A stretch of DNA of 64,000 bases. Source: Blastococcus sp. VKM Ac-2987. GTDB taxonomy: Bacteria; Actinomycetota; Actinomycetes; Mycobacteriales; Geodermatophilaceae. The position numbers and the translations under genes are program-made. A model generated the notes under the pieces. That model did not search any database. It was given only the letters and a program-made list of their open reading frames with translations, and was not told the DNA's origin. This document shows positions 42,533 to 51,651 of the stretch, piece after piece. The number at the start of each line of letters is the position of its first letter. Positions within the stretch are counted from its first letter, which is position 1. The stretch spans positions 564,911 to 628,910 of the forward strand of contig NZ_JAPVBG010000002.1 of assembly GCF_026967805.1 (NCBI RefSeq), read 5' to 3'.

Positions 42533-44302
42533 TCAGCGCCGGGCGTCCGGCCGGTCGCCCGGCCGGCCGACCGGCGGCGGGACGGAGGTCGGTGCGGCGG
42601 CGCCGACTGCCTCCGTGGCCTCCTCGGCCGGGTCGAGCGGGTCGCTGGTCGCCGTCCCGGCCGCCTCGCCCTGCCGGGCCTGGATGCCCGACTTGGTGCT
42701 CAGGGCCAGCTGGGGCAGGAACAGGAACACGAAGAACCCGATCGCCACCACGCAGGCGGCGATGAGGAAGACCAGATCGATCGAGTTCGAGAAGCCGACC
42801 TTGAAGGGCTCGGCCAGGGCGGGTGGCAGCTCCTGGATGAACGAGGTGTCGTCGAGGGTGCCGCCGCTCCCGGCGCCCAGCTGCTGGAACTGCGGACCCA
42901 GCTCCGGGTTCGCCCGCACGGCGTCCTGGACGGCGGCGTCGATGTCCTGCGGCAGCCGGGTGAACAGCACCGACAGGAAGGCCGCCGTCCCGATCGTGCC
43001 GCCCATCTGGCGGAAGAACGTGACCGAGGAGGTGGCCACGCCCATCTCCCGCGGGGAGACCGCGTTCTGGACGGCGAGGATCACCGGCTGGAAGTTGAAG
43101 CCCAGCCCCAGGCCGAGCAGCACCATGAACGGCACCAGCGCCCAGATCGAGGTGTCCGACTCCACGAGGAAGGACATCGACAGCAACGCCACCACCATCA
43201 GCGCGACGCCGACGAGCGGGAAGACCTTGTACTTGCCGGTCCGCGAGATGGTGATGCCCGAGCTCATCGCGCCGACCATGATGCCGGCGACCAGCGGGAT
43301 CATCTGCAGGCCGGCGAGGGTCGCGCTGGACCCCTGCACGATCTGCAGGTACTGCGGCAGCAGCAGCAGCCCGCCGAACATGCCGGCGCCCACGACGACC
43401 GAGCCGATGCCGCCCACGGCGAAGCTGCGGTTGGTGAACAGCCGCAGCGGGAGCAGCGCGTCGTCCCGGTAGGCCCGCTCGGCCAGGATGAAGAGCACGA
43501 AGCCGGTGGCGCCGATGGCGTAGCAGATGAGGGCGCCCGTCGAGGTCCAGCCCCAGATGCGGCCCTGCTCGGCGACGACGAGCAGCGGCACCAGGAAGGT
43601 GATCAGCGCGAGGGCGCCGGGCCAGTCGATGCGGTGCTCCCGGCGCTCGTGCGGCAGGTGCAGCACCCGCCACACCGCGGCGAAGGCGAGCACGCCGAGC
43701 GGGACGTTGAGCCAGAAGATCCAGCGCCAGCCGTCGACGCCGAGCAGCGTCCCCTGGCCGGCGAAGAAGCCGCCGATGACCGGGCCCAGCACGCTCGAGG
43801 TGCCGAAGACGGCCATGAAGTAGCCCTGGTACCGCGACCGCTGACGAGGCGGCACGATGTCGCCGATGATGGCCAGCGCGAGGGACATCAGGCCGCCGGC
43901 GCCGATGCCCTGGACCGCCCGGTAGGCGGCCAGCTGGTACATCGTGTCGGCGATGCCGCACAGCGCGGAACCGACGATGAAGACGACGATCGCGAACAGG
44001 TAGAACGGCCGCCGGCCGTAGATGTCGGACAGCTTGCCGTACAGCGGCGTGGAGATCGTCGACGTGATCAGGAAGGCCGTCGTCGCCCAGGCCTGCAGGT
44101 CGTAGCCCTGCAGGTCGTCGGCGATCGTGCGGATCGCGGTGGCGACCACGGTCTGGTCGAGCGCGGCCAGGAACATGGCGACCATCAGGCCGGCGAGGAT
44201 CGTGACGATCTGCCGGTGGCTGAAGGCGCCACCGGAGTCGGGTGCGGCGGCGGCCGCACGGGCGTCCCGGCGATCGGCCGCGCTGGTGCGGGTGGAGGTC
44301 AT
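42533..44302 (-). CDS. DHA2-family (EmrB/QacA) multidrug efflux MFS transporter
   Basis: ATG 44302 overlaps the MarR stop (ATGA); 589 aa with 14 predicted helices. FLAALDQTVVATAIRTIADDL is motif D1 of the 14-TM DHA2 group, TPLYGKLSDIYGRRPFYL is motif A, and AYRAVQGIGAGGLMSLALAIIGDI is motif B with the functional Arg. A large loop before the last helices (FTRLPQDIDAAVQDAVRANPEL) is typical. A proton-driven drug exporter under control of the MarR protein encoded just upstream. Confidence 0.92.
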   Translation of the reverse strand: MTSTRTSAADRRDARAAAAAPDSGGAFSHRQIVTILAGLMVAMFLAALDQTVVATAIRTIADDLQGYDLQAWATTAFLITSTISTPLYGKLSDIYGRRPFYLFAIVVFIVGSALCGIADTMYQLAAYRAVQGIGAGGLMSLALAIIGDIVPPRQRSRYQGYFMAVFGTSSVLGPVIGGFFAGQGTLLGVDGWRWIFWLNVPLGVLAFAAVWRVLHLPHERREHRIDWPGALALITFLVPLLVVAEQGRIWGWTSTGALICYAIGATGFVLFILAERAYRDDALLPLRLFTNRSFAVGGIGSVVVGAGMFGGLLLLPQYLQIVQGSSATLAGLQMIPLVAGIMVGAMSSGITISRTGKYKVFPLVGVALMVVALLSMSFLVESDTSIWALVPFMVLLGLGLGFNFQPVILAVQNAVSPREMGVATSSVTFFRQMGGTIGTAAFLSVLFTRLPQDIDAAVQDAVRANPELGPQFQQLGAGSGGTLDDTSFIQELPPALAEPFKVGFSNSIDLVFLIAACVVAIGFFVFLFLPQLALSTKSGIQARQGEAAGTATSDPLDPAEEATEAVGAAAPTSVPPPVGRPGDRPDARR

Positions 44303-44805
44303 GCGGTCACGGTCCGGTCGGTCGTCGTGGACATTAGGTCGGAGGGGAGGGTGGCCGCGACGCCGTCGAGCAGCCGTTCGAAGAGCGCGGTGAAGGTCTG
44401 CAGCTCCTCCTCGGTCCAGTCGGCGGTCACCTGGCGGAGGTAGGCCTCGCGTTCGACGCGGAGCTTGTCGAGCTGAGCGCGGCCGGCGTCGGTGACGACG
44501 AGGTTGCTGGCCCGGCCGTCGGACTCGTCGGCCGCGCGGCGGACCAGCCCCTGCTCCACGAGCAGGGTCACGTGCCGGCTGACCGTGGAGGGGTCGGCGT
44601 GCACCAGGTCGGCCAGCGCCCCCTGGCGCAGCGGGCCCAGCCGGCACAGCGGGAAGAGCAGCACGTGGGCCGCGCGGTCGCGCCCGCCCTCGGCGGCGTG
44701 CTGGTTCTTCAGGCCGTGCATCAGCCGCATGAAGCGGGGCAGCTGCTCGCCGAGGACGCCGACGCCGGCGTCGCGCGGGACGCCGGTGGTGGGGCTGCTC
44801 GTCAC
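44299..44805 (-). CDS. MarR-family transcriptional regulator
   Basis: GTG 44805 (VTSSPTTGVPRDAGV) is preferred to the longer frame because GAGGAC lies upstream and the extension would cover the operator region; 168 aa. The winged helix includes LCRLGPLRQGALADLVHADPSTVSRHVTLLVEQGLVRR and the wing DESDGRASNLVVTDAG. A C-terminal helix contains WTEEELQTFTALFERLL. It presumably represses itself and the efflux pump through the CTACA dyad at 44846-44861 and is released by a drug ligand. Confidence 0.92.
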   Translation of the reverse strand: MTSSPTTGVPRDAGVGVLGEQLPRFMRLMHGLKNQHAAEGGRDRAAHVLLFPLCRLGPLRQGALADLVHADPSTVSRHVTLLVEQGLVRRAADESDGRASNLVVTDAGRAQLDKLRVEREAYLRQVTADWTEEELQTFTALFERLLDGVAATLPSDLMSTTTDRTVTA

Positions 44806-44845
44806 GGGAGTCCTCGGGGATCGGGGGAGTGGGACTGTGTGCACG

Positions 44846-44861
44846 CTACACCTTGTTGTAG
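44846..44861. promoter_or_regulatory. Probable MarR operator
   Basis: CTACA-N6-TGTAG, a perfect inverted repeat in an AT-richer stretch, lies about 40 nt upstream of the MarR start, in the divergent region shared with hrpA. Length and form suit a MarR dimer site. Confidence 0.5.
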
Positions 44862-44976
44862 GGACCATGCATATTGTTCGGCCGCACCCTCCGGCCGGCC
44901 GCCACGCGGTGCGATGCTGGAGGGGTCACCCGTCGGCGGTGACGCCGCCCGACCGGAGAGGAGCTCGAGAACCGCC

Positions 44977-47900
44977 GTGACCGCCCTGCACGAGGACCTC
45001 CGGTCGCGGCTGTCCCAGCTCACGCTCCTGGACGAGCACCGCCTCCGCCGTCGGCTGGACGGGCTGCGCCGGACCAGGGACGCGCAGGCCCGGGAGGCGC
45101 AGCGCGAGCGCATCGCGGCCGACGTCGCCGCCGCCGAGGAGCGGATCGCCCGGCGGCGCGCCGCCGTCCCCACCGTCAGCTATCCCGAGGAGCTGCCGGT
45201 CAGCGCACGGCGCGACGACATCGCAGCGGCGCTGCGCGACGCGCAGGTCGTCGTCGTCGCCGGCGAGACCGGGTCGGGGAAGACCACCCAGCTGCCGAAG
45301 ATCGCCCTGGAGCTCGGCCGCGGGGTGCGCGGGCGGATCGGCCACACCCAGCCGCGCCGGATCGCGGCCCGGAGCGTGGCCGAGCGCATCGCCGAGGAGC
45401 TCGGCGCGCCGCTGGGCGAGGCCGTCGGCTACAAGATGCGGTTCAACGACCAGGTGTCGGACTCGACGCTGGTCAAGCTCATGACCGACGGTGTGCTGCT
45501 CGCCGAGATCGCGCACGACCGGCTGCTGCGCCAGTACGACACGATCATCATCGACGAGGCCCACGAGCGGAGCCTCAACATCGACTTCCTGCTGGGCTAC
45601 CTGGCCCAGCTGCTGCCCCGGCGGCCGGACCTCAAGCTGGTCATCACCTCCGCGACGATCGACGTCGAGCGGGTGGCTGCCCACTTCAGCGGCGCCCCGG
45701 TCGTCGAGGTGAGCGGGCGCACCTACCCGGTCGAGGTGCGCTACCGCCCCGTCGTCGACCCGGACGACCCCGAGGCGGACGAGGACCGTGACCAGGTGAG
45801 CGCGATCCTGGACGCCGTCGACGAGCTCGTGGCCGAGGGGCCGGGCGACATCCTGGTCTTCCTCGCCGGCGAGCGGGAGATCCGCGACACCCAGGACGCG
45901 CTGGCGGAGCGGGACCTCCGCGGCACCGAGATCATCCCGCTGTACTCGCGGCTCTCGGCCGCCGACCAGCACAAGGTCTTCGCCCCGCACAGCGGGCGGC
46001 GCATCGTGCTGTCCACGAACGTCGCCGAGACGTCGCTGACCGTGCCCGGGATCCGGTACGTCATCGACCCGGGGACCGCGCGGATCTCGCGGTACAGCCA
46101 TCGCACCAAGGTGCAGCGGCTGCCGATCGAGCCGGTCAGCCAGGCCTCGGCCCGCCAGCGCTCCGGCCGCTGCGGTCGGCTCGGCCCGGGCGTCGCGATC
46201 CGGCTGTACACCGAGGCCGACTTCGACGGACGGCCGGAGTTCACCGACCCGGAGATCCTGCGCACCAACCTGGCCTCGGTGCTGCTGCAGATGGCCGCCC
46301 TCGACCTGGGGGCCATGGAGGACTTCCCGTTCGTCGACCCGCCGGACCGCCGGGCGATCGCCGACGGTCTGGCGCTGCTCGAGGAGCTGCACGCGCTCGA
46401 CGAGAAGGGCGCGCTGACGCCGACCGGGCGGGCCCTCGCCGCGCTCCCGCTCGACCCGCGCATGGCGCGCATGGTCGTCGAGGCGAACGAGCGCGGGGTG
46501 CTCGACGAGGTCCTGGTCATCGCCGCCGGGCTCACCATCCAGGACCCGCGCGAGCGGCCGAGCGAGCACCAGCAGGCCGCCGACGAACTGCACCGCCGGT
46601 TCGCCGACGAGAACTCCGACTTCCTGGCCCTGCTCAACCTCTGGCGCTACCTCGCCGAGCAGCAGGAGGCCCTGAGCGGCAATCAGTTCCGCCGCACCGT
46701 GAAGCGGGAGTTCCTGCACTACCTGCGCATCCGGGAGTGGCAGGACCTGCACGGCCAGCTGCGCGGCACGGCCCGGCGGCTGGGCATGGCCGTCGGGGAG
46801 CCGGCGGCCGAGCCCGACGAGCGCGGGATCCACGCCGCGGTGCTCGCCGGCCTGCTCTCCCACGTCGGGCTGCAGATCGAGCAGGCGAAGGGGGACAGGC
46901 GCCCGGGGCGGGAGTACCTCGGCACCCGCAGCACCCGCTTCGTGATCGCGCCCGGCACCCCGCTGGCGAAGAAGCCGCCGCGCTGGGTCGTCGCCGCGGA
47001 GCTGGTCGAGACCAGCCGCCTGTTCGCCCGCACGGTGGCCCGGATCGACCCCGAGACCGTCGAGAAGCTCGCCGACCACCTGGTCAAGCGCCAGTACTCC
47101 GAGCCGCGCTGGGACGCCAAGCGCGGCTCCGTCGTCGCGACCGAGCGGGTCACCCTGTACGGCCTGCCGCTGGTGGTCGGCCGCCGGGTGCAGTACGGCT
47201 CGATCGACCCGGTGGTCTCGCGGGAGCTGTTCATCCGGCACGCGCTGGTCCAGGGGGAGTGGACGACCCACCACCGCTTCTGGGCCGAGAACCAGCGGGC
47301 CGTCGAGCAGGTGACGGCGCTGGAGGAGCGCGCCCGGCGGCGGGACATCGGGGTCGACGACGAGACGGTGTTCGAGCTCTACGACGCGCGCATCCCGGCC
47401 GACGTCGTCTCCACCCGGCACTTCGACCGCTGGTGGAAGCAGGCCCGCCACCGGCAGCCGGAGCTGCTCACCTTCACGCCCCAGATGCTGACGAACGCGG
47501 CCGTGGCGGCCGAGGTGCGCCCGGAGGACTACCCCGACGAGGTGCGCCTGACGCAGGGCCTCACGCTGCCGCTCTCCTACGCCTTCGCGCCGGGCGCGGC
47601 CGACGACGGGGTGACCGTTGACGTGCCCCTCGGCGTGCTCGACGCGGTGGCGCAGCGGACGTCGGGCGAATCGCTGGCGTTCACCGTCCCCGGGGTGCGC
47701 GAGGAGCTGGTGACGGCGCTGCTGCGCACGCTGCCCAAGCAGCTGCGTCGCGCCCTGGTCCCGATCCCCGACCGGGTCCGCGCCGTCCTGCCGCAGATCG
47801 ACCCCGGCGAGCCCCTCCTGCCGGCCCTGGAGCGCGAACTCCGGCGGGCGGCCGGGGTGGTGGTCCCGCCGGACGCCTGGCAGCCGGACCAGGTGCCCGA

Positions 47901-48903
47901 CCACCTGCGCGCCACCTTCCGGGTGCTCGACGACCAGCAGCGGCCGCTGGCCACCGGCAAGGACCTCGCGGCGCTCAAGGCGGAGGTCGCCCCCCACGCG
48001 CGGGCGAGCCTCGCCCGCGCCGCCTCCGAGCTCGAGCGCACCGGCTTGACCACCTGGGACCTCGGCACGCTGCCCCGGACCGTCGAGGTGAGCCGCGGGG
48101 CGCACGTGGTGACGGCCTACCCGGCGCTGGTCGACGAGGGCGGCACCGTCGGCGTCCGCGTGGTGGCGACCGAGGCCGAGGCGACCCGGTTGACCTGGCG
48201 CGGCACCCGGCGGCTGCTGGTGCTGGTGGCGGGCTCGCCGGTCAAGCAGGTCGTCAAGCGGCTGGGCCCGGCCACCCGGCTGGCGTTGCAGTTCAACCCG
48301 GACGGCGAGATCCCCGACCTCGTGGCCGACTGCGTCGACGCGGCCGCCGACGAGCTGATCGCCGCGGCGGGCGGGCCCCCGCGCGAGCCGGAGGCCTTCG
48401 CGGCGCTGGTGACGACGGCCAAGGCGCAGCTGCAGCCGCTCACCGTCGACGTCGTCGGCCGGGTCGAGGCCGTGCTGACCCGGGCGCGCGAGGTGGCGGG
48501 GGCCATCGGTGCCGCGCCGGGCCGGCGGGTGCCCGAGGCCGCGGTCGCCGACCTGCGCCGCCAGATGACCGGGCTGCTGCACCGCGGGTTCGTGGCCGCG
48601 ACCGGGCGTCGCCGGCTGCCCGACGTCGTCCGCTACCTGACGGCGATGGCGCACCGGCTGGAGAAGCTGCCGGCCAACGCGGTCCGCGACGAGCTGTGGG
48701 CGCAGCAGGTGGCGGCGGTGACCGCCGAGTACGAGCAGCTGCGGGCGCAGCTGCCCCCCACCGGGGCGCCGGACGACCCGGTGACCCGGGTCCGCTGGAT
48801 GATCGAGGAGTTGCGGGTGGGCCTTTTCGCGCAGAAGGTCGGCACCCCCCGGCCGGTCTCCGAGCAGCGGATCTACAAGGCGATCGACGCCCTGCTGGGC
48901 TGA
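44977..48903 (+). CDS. hrpA: ATP-dependent RNA helicase HrpA
   Basis: GTG 44977, with GGAGAGGAG 13 nt upstream; 1308 aa, the usual HrpA length. DEAH/RHA helicase domains: GETGSGKTT (96-104), DEAH (193-196), SATID, and motif VI QRSGRCGRLGPG. The helicase-associated and OB-like regions follow, then the long C-terminal DUF3418 region ending EQRIYKAIDALLG. It unwinds RNA or mRNA-ribosome complexes; E. coli HrpA resolves stalled ribosomes, and that role is likely here. Monocistronic. Confidence 0.95.
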   Translation: MTALHEDLRSRLSQLTLLDEHRLRRRLDGLRRTRDAQAREAQRERIAADVAAAEERIARRRAAVPTVSYPEELPVSARRDDIAAALRDAQVVVVAGETGSGKTTQLPKIALELGRGVRGRIGHTQPRRIAARSVAERIAEELGAPLGEAVGYKMRFNDQVSDSTLVKLMTDGVLLAEIAHDRLLRQYDTIIIDEAHERSLNIDFLLGYLAQLLPRRPDLKLVITSATIDVERVAAHFSGAPVVEVSGRTYPVEVRYRPVVDPDDPEADEDRDQVSAILDAVDELVAEGPGDILVFLAGEREIRDTQDALAERDLRGTEIIPLYSRLSAADQHKVFAPHSGRRIVLSTNVAETSLTVPGIRYVIDPGTARISRYSHRTKVQRLPIEPVSQASARQRSGRCGRLGPGVAIRLYTEADFDGRPEFTDPEILRTNLASVLLQMAALDLGAMEDFPFVDPPDRRAIADGLALLEELHALDEKGALTPTGRALAALPLDPRMARMVVEANERGVLDEVLVIAAGLTIQDPRERPSEHQQAADELHRRFADENSDFLALLNLWRYLAEQQEALSGNQFRRTVKREFLHYLRIREWQDLHGQLRGTARRLGMAVGEPAAEPDERGIHAAVLAGLLSHVGLQIEQAKGDRRPGREYLGTRSTRFVIAPGTPLAKKPPRWVVAAELVETSRLFARTVARIDPETVEKLADHLVKRQYSEPRWDAKRGSVVATERVTLYGLPLVVGRRVQYGSIDPVVSRELFIRHALVQGEWTTHHRFWAENQRAVEQVTALEERARRRDIGVDDETVFELYDARIPADVVSTRHFDRWWKQARHRQPELLTFTPQMLTNAAVAAEVRPEDYPDEVRLTQGLTLPLSYAFAPGAADDGVTVDVPLGVLDAVAQRTSGESLAFTVPGVREELVTALLRTLPKQLRRALVPIPDRVRAVLPQIDPGEPLLPALERELRRAAGVVVPPDAWQPDQVPDHLRATFRVLDDQQRPLATGKDLAALKAEVAPHARASLARAASELERTGLTTWDLGTLPRTVEVSRGAHVVTAYPALVDEGGTVGVRVVATEAEATRLTWRGTRRLLVLVAGSPVKQVVKRLGPATRLALQFNPDGEIPDLVADCVDAAADELIAAAGGPPREPEAFAALVTTAKAQLQPLTVDVVGRVEAVLTRAREVAGAIGAAPGRRVPEAAVADLRRQMTGLLHRGFVAATGRRRLPDVVRYLTAMAHRLEKLPANAVRDELWAQQVAAVTAEYEQLRAQLPPTGAPDDPVTRVRWMIEELRVGLFAQKVGTPRPVSEQRIYKAIDALLG

Positions 48904-48927
48904 GCGCCCGTCCGGCCGGCCGGGGGG

Positions 48928-49296
48928 TCAGCCGGTCGGCCCGCCGCCGGTCTCGCGGAGGAGGGCGGAGATCCGCTGCCGGGTGACGCCGAACAGGGCC
49001 GCGATCCGGTTGATGCTCACGTCCTCGCGGTGCAGCGCGGCGGCCTGCTCGCGGCGCCAGGTGTGGCCGGCCGTGGCCAGCGTGCCGAGCACCGTGGAGA
49101 TGCTCTCGACGACCAGGGGGCGGTCCTCGGCGGTGACCAGCTCGAGCCAGGGGCGGCCGGACCGGCGTTCGGCGAGCAGCCGCTCGGCGCGGGCGCGGGC
49201 GCGCTCCAGTTCCTCGATCGAGGTGTCGATGCGCTCGACGAGGCGTTCCAGCGACTCGACGGCGAGGTCGTCGGACGACGGGTGAGGGGCGTTCAT
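48928..49296 (-). CDS. Small coiled-coil/HTH protein
   Basis: ATG 49296 with GAGGAG 4 nt upstream; 122 aa. Residues 10-50 are a charged heptad-like helix (LERLVERIDTSIEELERARARAERLL). The C-terminal part (about 85-115) has an HTH pattern: EDVSINRIAALFGVTRQRISALLRE. The helical N-terminus may dimerise it. Likely a DNA-binding regulator; no target known. It is divergent from the anti-sigma-type ATPase gene across 212 nt. Confidence 0.8.
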   Translation of the reverse strand: MNAPHPSSDDLAVESLERLVERIDTSIEELERARARAERLLAERRSGRPWLELVTAEDRPLVVESISTVLGTLATAGHTWRREQAAALHREDVSINRIAALFGVTRQRISALLRETGGGPTG

Positions 49297-49508
49297 GCTG
49301 CTCCTCACGGGTCGGTGATCAGGACGGAGGCACTCTAGCCGGACATGTATTGCACCCAACCAGCCTGCGGCGCAATAGGGGTTGCGTCAGGTCCCCCGGT
49401 TGGGGATAGTTGCGCACAACCGATCCACTTCTCCGCCCTCCCTGCCGATGACGACAGCACCGGGCGCTCTGGCCGCTTCCCTCGTCCGCCGGCAGAACGG
49501 AACCGCGC

Positions 49509-49898
49509 ATGTCCACCCTCTCCGCCAGCCTGGACCTCCCACCCGTCGCCGCGAGCGTCCCGGCGGCACGGCGCCTGGTGCGTCAGCTGCTCCGGTCCTG
49601 GGGTGCGCGGCAGAACCACGAGGACGCGGCGCTGCTGGTGACCGAGCTGGTCGCCAACGTGGTCGACCACGTCGGGGGGAGCGCCTGCCTGACGCTGGAG
49701 GCGACCTTCTCCGACGACTGGCTGCGGCTGGCCGTCGTCGACTGCTCGCCCGCCCGGCCGGAGGTGCTCGAGCTCTCGCCGGACCGGCCGCGCGGCCGCG
49801 GGATGCTCATGGTCGAGCTGCTGGCCGACCGGTGGGGGTGCGAGGAGCACCGCGACGGCAAGCGCGTCTGGTTCGAGCTGCGCCCTCCCCGGCTGTGA
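49509..49898 (+). CDS. HATPase_c_2 domain protein (anti-sigma/RsbW-like ATP-binding)
   Basis: 129 aa from ATG 49509. The GHKL ATP-binding fold has the N-box LLVTELVANVVDHV (40-53) and the G-box RGRGMLMVELLADRWG (95-110). Single-domain proteins of this kind are serine kinases or anti-sigma factors of the SpoIIAB/RsbW class, or stand-alone regulators common in actinobacteria. No sigma factor or anti-anti-sigma gene is adjacent, so its partner is unknown. Confidence 0.88.
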   Translation: MSTLSASLDLPPVAASVPAARRLVRQLLRSWGARQNHEDAALLVTELVANVVDHVGGSACLTLEATFSDDWLRLAVVDCSPARPEVLELSPDRPRGRGMLMVELLADRWGCEEHRDGKRVWFELRPPRL

Positions 49899-49973
49899 CC
49901 TACCGGCTGGTTTGCCGCGGTCGCCGAGCGGGGACCGGCGAAGAGGAAGCCAGCCGAAGGAAGGGACTGCGCG

Positions 49974-50138
49974 ATGAGCGAGCCGAACACCCACGCTGCC
50001 GGTGAGGGAGTCTCCGACGAGGAGATGATCGAGAGCGTCTCCGGCCAGACCGACAGCGCGTCGGAGAACGCCGACGTCGCGGGCAAGGACTGGGACGGCG
50101 ACCCGGGCGCGGCGCCCGCGCCCAGCGACGAGGCCTGA
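49974..50138 (+). CDS. Small acidic protein (54 aa)
   Basis: ATG 49974 follows AAGGAAGGGA with good spacing. About a quarter of residues are Asp or Glu (SDEEMIESVSGQTDSASENADVAGKDWDGD), with no hydrophobic core, so it is likely disordered. A 17-bp perfect hairpin follows the stop, which supports it as a real transcription unit. I recognise no function. Confidence 0.65.
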   Translation: MSEPNTHAAGEGVSDEEMIESVSGQTDSASENADVAGKDWDGDPGAAPAPSDEA

Positions 50139-50154
50139 CCCCCTCCACGTCCCC

Positions 50155-50191
50155 GCACCGCCCCCGGCCCCTGCGGGGCCGGGGGCGGTGC
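50155..50191 (+). terminator. 17-bp perfect hairpin terminator
   Basis: 50155-50171 and 50175-50191 are exact reverse complements with a TGC loop, 16 nt after the small acidic gene. Confidence 0.8.
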
Positions 50192-50223
50192 CACGTCCGG
50201 GCCGGCGCTGGGAGACTGCGCCG

Positions 50224-51573
50224 ATGAGCGCCACCACCGCCCCCCGGCCGGCCCTGCCCGGAGCGGTACCCGGGTCGCTGGCCCGCCCCGCCCGCACCGC
50301 GGTTCGCTGGGCCGTCCGGCACGGCCTGCCGGCGGTCTACCTGTCCCGCAGCGCCCGCCGCGGCGACCTGGTCGGCCGGCTGATGCGCGATCCGTCGCTG
50401 CGCGAGCACCCGTACGACCTCTACGAGCAGCTGCGCGCCCGCGGCCCGCTGTCGGGCAGCAGTTTGGGCCTGGTGACGACGTCGCACCCCGTCGCCCAGG
50501 AGATCCTGCGCAGCGACCGGTTCGGCGTCGGGTGGGACCGGTCGACCGCGCCCGCGGTGATCCGCTGGGCGCTGGAGTTCGGGGACGACCCCACGGCGGC
50601 CGGCGTCGCCGAACCGCCGTCCATGCTCGTGGTGGACCCGCCCGACCACACCCGGTTCCGCCGGCTGGTCAGCCGCGCCTTCACCCCGCGGGCGACGGCG
50701 GCCTTCGAGCCGGCCATCCGGCGCACGGCCGAGCGCTTGCTGGACGACCTGGAGGGCCGCGACGGCACGGTGGACCTCGTCGGGGCCTACGCCGCGCAGC
50801 TGCCGGTGCTGGTGATCGCGGAGCTGCTCGGTGTGCCCGTGGAGCGCCGCGAGGACTTCCTGCGCTGGGGCGCCGCGGCCGCCGCGACCCTCGACCCCGG
50901 GCTGCCGCTGCGCCGCTTCCTGTCGGCCGAGAAGGCGCTGCGGTCGATGCACCGCTTCCTGGCCGAGCACTTCACCCGGCTCCGCCGCGAGCCCGGGGAG
51001 GACCTGGTCAGCCGGCTGGTCACGCTGCCGCCCGAGGAGGCGCTCACCGACCGGGAGCTGCATGCCACGGTGCTGCTCCTGCTCGGCGCCGGCTTCGAGA
51101 CCACGGTGAACCTCCTGGGCAACGCCGTCGTGCTCCTCGACGCGCACCGCGACCAGTGGGACGCCCTCCGGGCGGGCACCGCCGGGTGGGACGACGCCGT
51201 CGAGGAGGCGCTGCGCATCGACAGCCCCGTGCAGCTCACCGGCCGCTCGGCGCGGGCCGACGTCGAGCTGGCCGGGCGGACGGTGGCCGCCGGCACCCGC
51301 GTGACGCTGCTGCTGGGGGCGGCCAACCGCGACCCCGACGTCTTCCCCGACCCGGGGCGCTTCGACGTCACCCGCCCCGACGCCCGCGAGCACCTGGCCT
51401 TCTCCGGCGGCATCCACTACTGCGTCGGTGCGGGGCTGGCCCGGCTGGAGGGCGCCATCGGGCTGGCGGCCCTCAGCGAGCGCTTCCCTGCGCTGCGGGT
51501 GGCCGGCCGCCCGCAGCGCCGGGACCTGCAGACCCTGCGCGGCTTCGAGGTGCTGCCGGTCCGGCTGACCTGA
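50224..51573 (+). CDS. Cytochrome P450
   Basis: 449 aa from ATG 50224. Diagnostic motifs: I-helix LLGAGFETT (oxygen activation), K-helix EEALR (ExxR), and heme loop FSGGIHYCVG with axial C400. DPPDHTRFRRLVSRAFTPR is the C-helix block. It is a soluble bacterial-type monooxygenase needing a ferredoxin and reductase, neither of which is adjacent. Substrate unknown. The molybdenum hydroxylase operon begins 79 nt downstream in the same direction but may have its own promoter. Confidence 0.95.
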   Translation: MSATTAPRPALPGAVPGSLARPARTAVRWAVRHGLPAVYLSRSARRGDLVGRLMRDPSLREHPYDLYEQLRARGPLSGSSLGLVTTSHPVAQEILRSDRFGVGWDRSTAPAVIRWALEFGDDPTAAGVAEPPSMLVVDPPDHTRFRRLVSRAFTPRATAAFEPAIRRTAERLLDDLEGRDGTVDLVGAYAAQLPVLVIAELLGVPVERREDFLRWGAAAAATLDPGLPLRRFLSAEKALRSMHRFLAEHFTRLRREPGEDLVSRLVTLPPEEALTDRELHATVLLLLGAGFETTVNLLGNAVVLLDAHRDQWDALRAGTAGWDDAVEEALRIDSPVQLTGRSARADVELAGRTVAAGTRVTLLLGAANRDPDVFPDPGRFDVTRPDAREHLAFSGGIHYCVGAGLARLEGAIGLAALSERFPALRVAGRPQRRDLQTLRGFEVLPVRLT

Positions 51574-51651
51574 GCGACCAGCCCCGCGGTTGGCGCACCG
51601 GGGTGGATCGGAGATAGTGACCGGGGTCTCCGGCCCGGCGGAAGGAAGCGC

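Noticed and set aside
44926..48654. Long minus-strand open frame opposite hrpA
   Set aside because: hrpA motifs are intact on the plus strand; the antisense frame is a GC-bias artefact.
49381..49408. SigB/SigF-like promoter before the RsbW-like gene
   Set aside because: GTTG and GGGATA sit 16-18 nt apart, but the -35 match is poor and the start codon is 100 nt further on; not strong enough to list.
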